A stretch of DNA of 64,000 nt from Castellaniella sp049650445 (lineage in GTDB: Bacteria > Pseudomonadota > Gammaproteobacteria > Burkholderiales > Burkholderiaceae_B). A program made the position numbers and the translations under genes. The stretch covers positions 25,491-89,490 of the forward strand of contig NZ_JBASAD010000036.1 in the NCBI RefSeq assembly GCF_049650445.1, in the 5' to 3' direction. The notes under the pieces are model-generated. The model had not been told where the DNA came from. It did not search any database and was given only the letters and a program-made list of their open reading frames with translations. Below, piece after piece: positions 62,601-64,000 of the stretch. Within the stretch, counting starts at the first letter, position 1. Each line of letters starts with the position of its first letter.

Positions 62601-63568
62601 CCCTGGGGGTCCACCATGCGCCACCAGGCCAGATTGTCCAGCGCCGTGCCCCAGAGCACGGCTTTCTTGCCGCCGGCGTTCATGGCGACGTTGCCGCCCA
62701 CGCAGGACGCATCGGCCGAGGTCGGGTCGACGGCGAAGACGCGCCCGGCGGCCTCGGCGGCCTCGGCCACGCGGCGCGTCACCACGCCGGCGCCGGTCAG
62801 GACCGTGTGGACGGGGGATTCGACACCCGGCAGGGTGACGGCCTCGACCTGCCCGATGGCGTCGAGCTTTTCGGTGTTGATGACCACCGAGCGCCAGGAC
62901 AGCGGGATGGCGCCGCCGGTGTAGCCGGTGCCGCCCCCGCGCGGAATGATGGTCAGACCCAGGTGGATACAGGCGCGCACCAGGGCGGCGATCTCGTCCT
63001 CGGTGTCGGGCATCAGCACGACGAAGGGATATTCGACGCGCCAGTCGGTGGCGTCGGTGACGTGCGAGACGCGTGACAGGCCATCAAAGCGGATGTTGTC
63101 GCGGCGCGTCAGGCGGGACAGTTTCTTCAGGGCCGCCTGCCGCAGGTCGGCGGTTTCCACGAAGCGGGCCTCGAATTCGGCGACTGCGGTCCGGGCGGCT
63201 GCCAGCAGTTTCTGGACCTGGGCGTCGCGCGGGCCGTGATCGTCGTCGCGGCGGTGGTCGATTTCCGACAGGCGGTGATTCAGGGCCTCGATCAGCAGAT
63301 GGCGGCGCTTGGGGTCGTCCAGCAGATCGTCCTGCAGATAGGGATTGCGCAGCACGACCCAGATGTCGCCCAGCACCTCGAACAGCATCCGGGCCGAGCG
63401 GCCGGTGCGCCGTTGTGAGCGCAGTTCGGACAGCACCCGCCAGGCATCCTCGCCCAACAGCCGACAGACGATTTCGCGGTCGGACCAGGATGTGTAGTTG
63501 TAGGGGATTTCACGCAGGCGCGGTGCCTGGGGCGATGCGAGCAGTTCGCGAGCGACGGGGGCGTTCAT
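59636..63568 (-). CDS. Giant FAD-linked / 4Fe-4S 2-hydroxyacid dehydrogenase (DUF3683-FAD_binding_4-FeS-CCG)
   Basis: A 1310-residue multidomain oxidoreductase. From the N-terminus: DUF3683 (about 15-100), a PCMH-type FAD domain (PRGGGTGYTGGAIPL about 225; ASCVGGNVAMNAGGKKAVLWG), a FAD-oxidase C-terminal domain (HAGDGNVHTNIPV; GEHGIGLTKYEFL), and two 4Fe-4S motifs (CLRCGKCKPVC and CTLCHKCFNPCPVDI). Two cysteine-rich CCG repeats close the protein (FYFPGCGSERLF..CCGYPQRGNG and SCGTCYDQL..DPCHTPMK..CCGESGT). It probably oxidises a D-2-hydroxyacid (lactate, glycolate or 2-hydroxyglutarate) and passes electrons to the quinone pool. E. coli YdiJ (about 1018) lacks the N-terminal block. The start is the ATG at 63568; 15 upstream codons begin with a TTG and are not used. 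Confidence 0.9.
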   Translation of the reverse strand: MNAPVARELLASPQAPRLREIPYNYTSWSDREIVCRLLGEDAWRVLSELRSQRRTGRSARMLFEVLGDIWVVLRNPYLQDDLLDDPKRRHLLIEALNHRLSEIDHRRDDDHGPRDAQVQKLLAAARTAVAEFEARFVETADLRQAALKKLSRLTRRDNIRFDGLSRVSHVTDATDWRVEYPFVVLMPDTEDEIAALVRACIHLGLTIIPRGGGTGYTGGAIPLSWRSVVINTEKLDAIGQVEAVTLPGVESPVHTVLTGAGVVTRRVAEAAEAAGRVFAVDPTSADASCVGGNVAMNAGGKKAVLWGTALDNLAWWRMVDPQGHWLEVTRLDHNLGKIHEVDAVRFELKWFDGAKRPGQTLLKTEILTIEGQRFRKAGLGKDVTDKFLAGLPGVQKEGCDGLITAARWILHRMPAHTRTVCMEFFGQAKLAVPSIVEVKHYLDTQGHTQGVLLAGLEHLDERYLRAVGYATKSKRGVLPKMVLIGDIVGDDEHAVALAASEVVRIANSRHGEGFIAASPEARKKFWLDRARTAAIARHTNAFKINEDVVIPLPRMGEYTDAIERINIELSTRNKLRLADALETYLDGDLPIGKAEDPDDAEHTRDTILSARRRDALDTLAAVRRRWAWLLDHLDAPLADSLDTLSSLGLDARRPELAERLTAQPDARIIDLVQDHTLRISWKTDIRSAMERHFAGAECAAVLAGLQATHDRILKSRVFVALHMHAGDGNVHTNIPVNSDDYEMLREANDAVARIMGIARDLDGVISGEHGIGLTKYEFLSEAELAPFQDYKRRIDPEGRFNAGKLMPGADLSRAWTPSFNLLGYESLIMQRTEIGAISNAIKDCLRCGKCKPVCATHVPRANLLYSPRNKILATSLLIEAFLYEEQTRRGVSIRHWEEFEDVGDHCTLCHKCFNPCPVDIDFGDVSMEMRALLRRMGKKSFNPGTAASMFFLNAKDPRVIKATRAAMIGMGYKAQRLAHDLLAPATKKQVAHPPATVGKAPVREQVIHFINKKMPGNLPKQTARKLLDIEDPNIVPIIRNPTTTAPDTEAVFYFPGCGSERLFSQVGLATQAMLWHVGVQTVLPPGYLCCGYPQRGNGLADKAEQMVTDNRVLFHRMATTLNYLDIKTVVVSCGTCYDQLESYQFDKIFPGCRLIDIHEYLLEKGVDISGVQGVRYIYHDPCHTPMKQQDPMKTVKSLLGADNAIKTDRCCGESGTLAVSRPDVSTQIRFRKQEELAKNTAAIRADGFQGEVKMVTSCPSCLQGLARYEQDTGLSADYIVVEMAKHLLGENWMPDYVKAANAGGIERVLV

Positions 63569-63693
63569 GAGGATGTCGAGAGATCGGCGGCGCCCCTGGG
63601 ACCGGAGGGGCAATTGTCTAGTTTAAGGGCAAAGCGCCCCTGATTCGGGATGAGCTTATATCGAGAAGTAATGAGCGGCGCGGGGACGGCCGC

Positions 63694-64000
63694 TCAAAGC
63701 CACCCGCTGATCCACGGCCAGGCGTGCAGCAGGGCGGCCGTCATGAGGATGTAGCGCAGGAGCTTGCCCACCGCCATGTAAATGACGCAGGGCCAGAAGG
63801 GCAGGCGCAGCCAGCCGGCCACGGCGCACAGCGGGTCGCCGACGACGGGCAGCCAGGACAGCAGCAGCGCGGGCGGGCCGAAACGCTGAAACCAGCGGGC
63901 GGTCAGGGCGTGCCAGCGGCCGCCGGGCGAGGGGGTGGCTGCGCAGGCCGTCGTGGTCGGGGTCGTCGCGAGGGGGGGCGCGTCGTGCCCGGCTTCGGCC
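63694..64000 (-). CDS. YqaA/DedA-like membrane protein (3' part, truncated by the window edge)
   Basis: The frame enters from the right edge and ends at the TGA at 63694-63696 (about 102 residues visible, read by hand). The C-terminus contains ARWFQRFGPPALLLSWLPVVGDPL, AGWLRLPFWPCVIYMAVGKLLRYI and a last helix, the YqaA-family signature (DedA superfamily, inner membrane, unknown or lipid-linked function). Before it there is a Pro/Thr/Ala-rich stretch (HDAPPLATTPTTTACAATPSPGG) that is not usual in the family. The 125 bp between this gene and the large oxidoreductase hold no gene I can see. Confidence 0.75.
   Translation of the reverse strand, partial: AEAGHDAPPLATTPTTTACAATPSPGGRWHALTARWFQRFGPPALLLSWLPVVGDPLCAVAGWLRLPFWPCVIYMAVGKLLRYILMTAALLHAWPWISGWL

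Overview
The window is about 64 kb of GC-rich chromosome with very dense, mostly co-directional gene blocks. Several features point to a betaproteobacterium of the Burkholderiales, most likely Alcaligenaceae (Bordetella/Achromobacter/Castellaniella-like). These are a CysN-type sulfate adenylyltransferase, def-fmt next to an ntrX/ntrY/DUF4390/rsmB block, gpmA-envC-ctp-moeB, kdsD-kdsC-lptCAB-hpf-ptsN-hprK-rapZ, and a cydABX-cydDC operon with its own regulator. The genus is an inference from gene order and protein style, not from a marker gene. I saw no rRNA, tRNA, CRISPR array, prophage or complete insertion sequence.

Layout. 1-0.9 kb: 3' part of cysN. 0.9-10.2 kb: a Crp/Fnr-type regulator diverges from a catabolic/uptake operon containing an acyl-CoA synthetase, a complete branched-chain-type ABC transporter (LivG, LivH, LivM, binding protein, LivF) and a PaaK-like ligase. 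10.2-11.3 kb: an orphan polar amino-acid binding protein with a possible SD-sequestering hairpin and a clear terminator. 11.3-14 kb: membrane protein, HMG-CoA lyase and DprA. 14.1-20.7 kb: def-fmt converging on rsmB-DUF4390-ntrY-ntrX. 20.7-20.9 kb: a 134-bp non-coding element with inverted ends (MITE-like) in front of rimO. 20.9-26.9 kb: rimO, a BioC-like methyltransferase, comF, trmL, and a leftward rhodanese-grxC-secB-gpsA operon. 27-31.7 kb: gpmA-envC-ctp-moeB. 31.6-35.7 kb: leftward yraN-diaA-dolP-thioredoxin-argB-HAD phosphatase. 35.7-44.1 kb: rsmI, then a long leftward block kdsD-kdsC-lptC-lptA-lptB-hpf-ptsN-hprK-rapZ-rlpA, in which no rpoN lies between lptB and hpf.

44-51.9 kb is the most distinctive accessory region and looks like a second-messenger hub. 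It has an HD-GYP/GAF protein and a CpdA-like cyclic-AMP phosphodiesterase on the minus strand. Diverging from them across an unusually AT-rich intergenic region with a strong inverted repeat is a three-gene operon. That operon encodes a TPR plus beta-barrel outer-membrane protein (Slam/DUF560-like), a secreted FecR-domain protein whose C-terminal half resembles a TbpB-type small barrel, and a CHASE2-class III adenylate cyclase. I read it as a candidate envelope-to-cAMP signalling module with synthesis and breakdown encoded back to back.

51.9-59.5 kb: apt, then the leftward gbsR-type regulator-cydA-cydB-cydX-cydD-cydC operon. It includes a 42-residue CydX found by hand translation and an operator-like triple half-site upstream of the regulator. 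59.6-63.6 kb: a very large FAD/4Fe-4S dehydrogenase (DUF3683-FAD_binding_4-FeS-CCG); a solo end of the MITE-like repeat abuts its stop codon. 63.7 kb to the edge: 3' part of a YqaA-type membrane protein.
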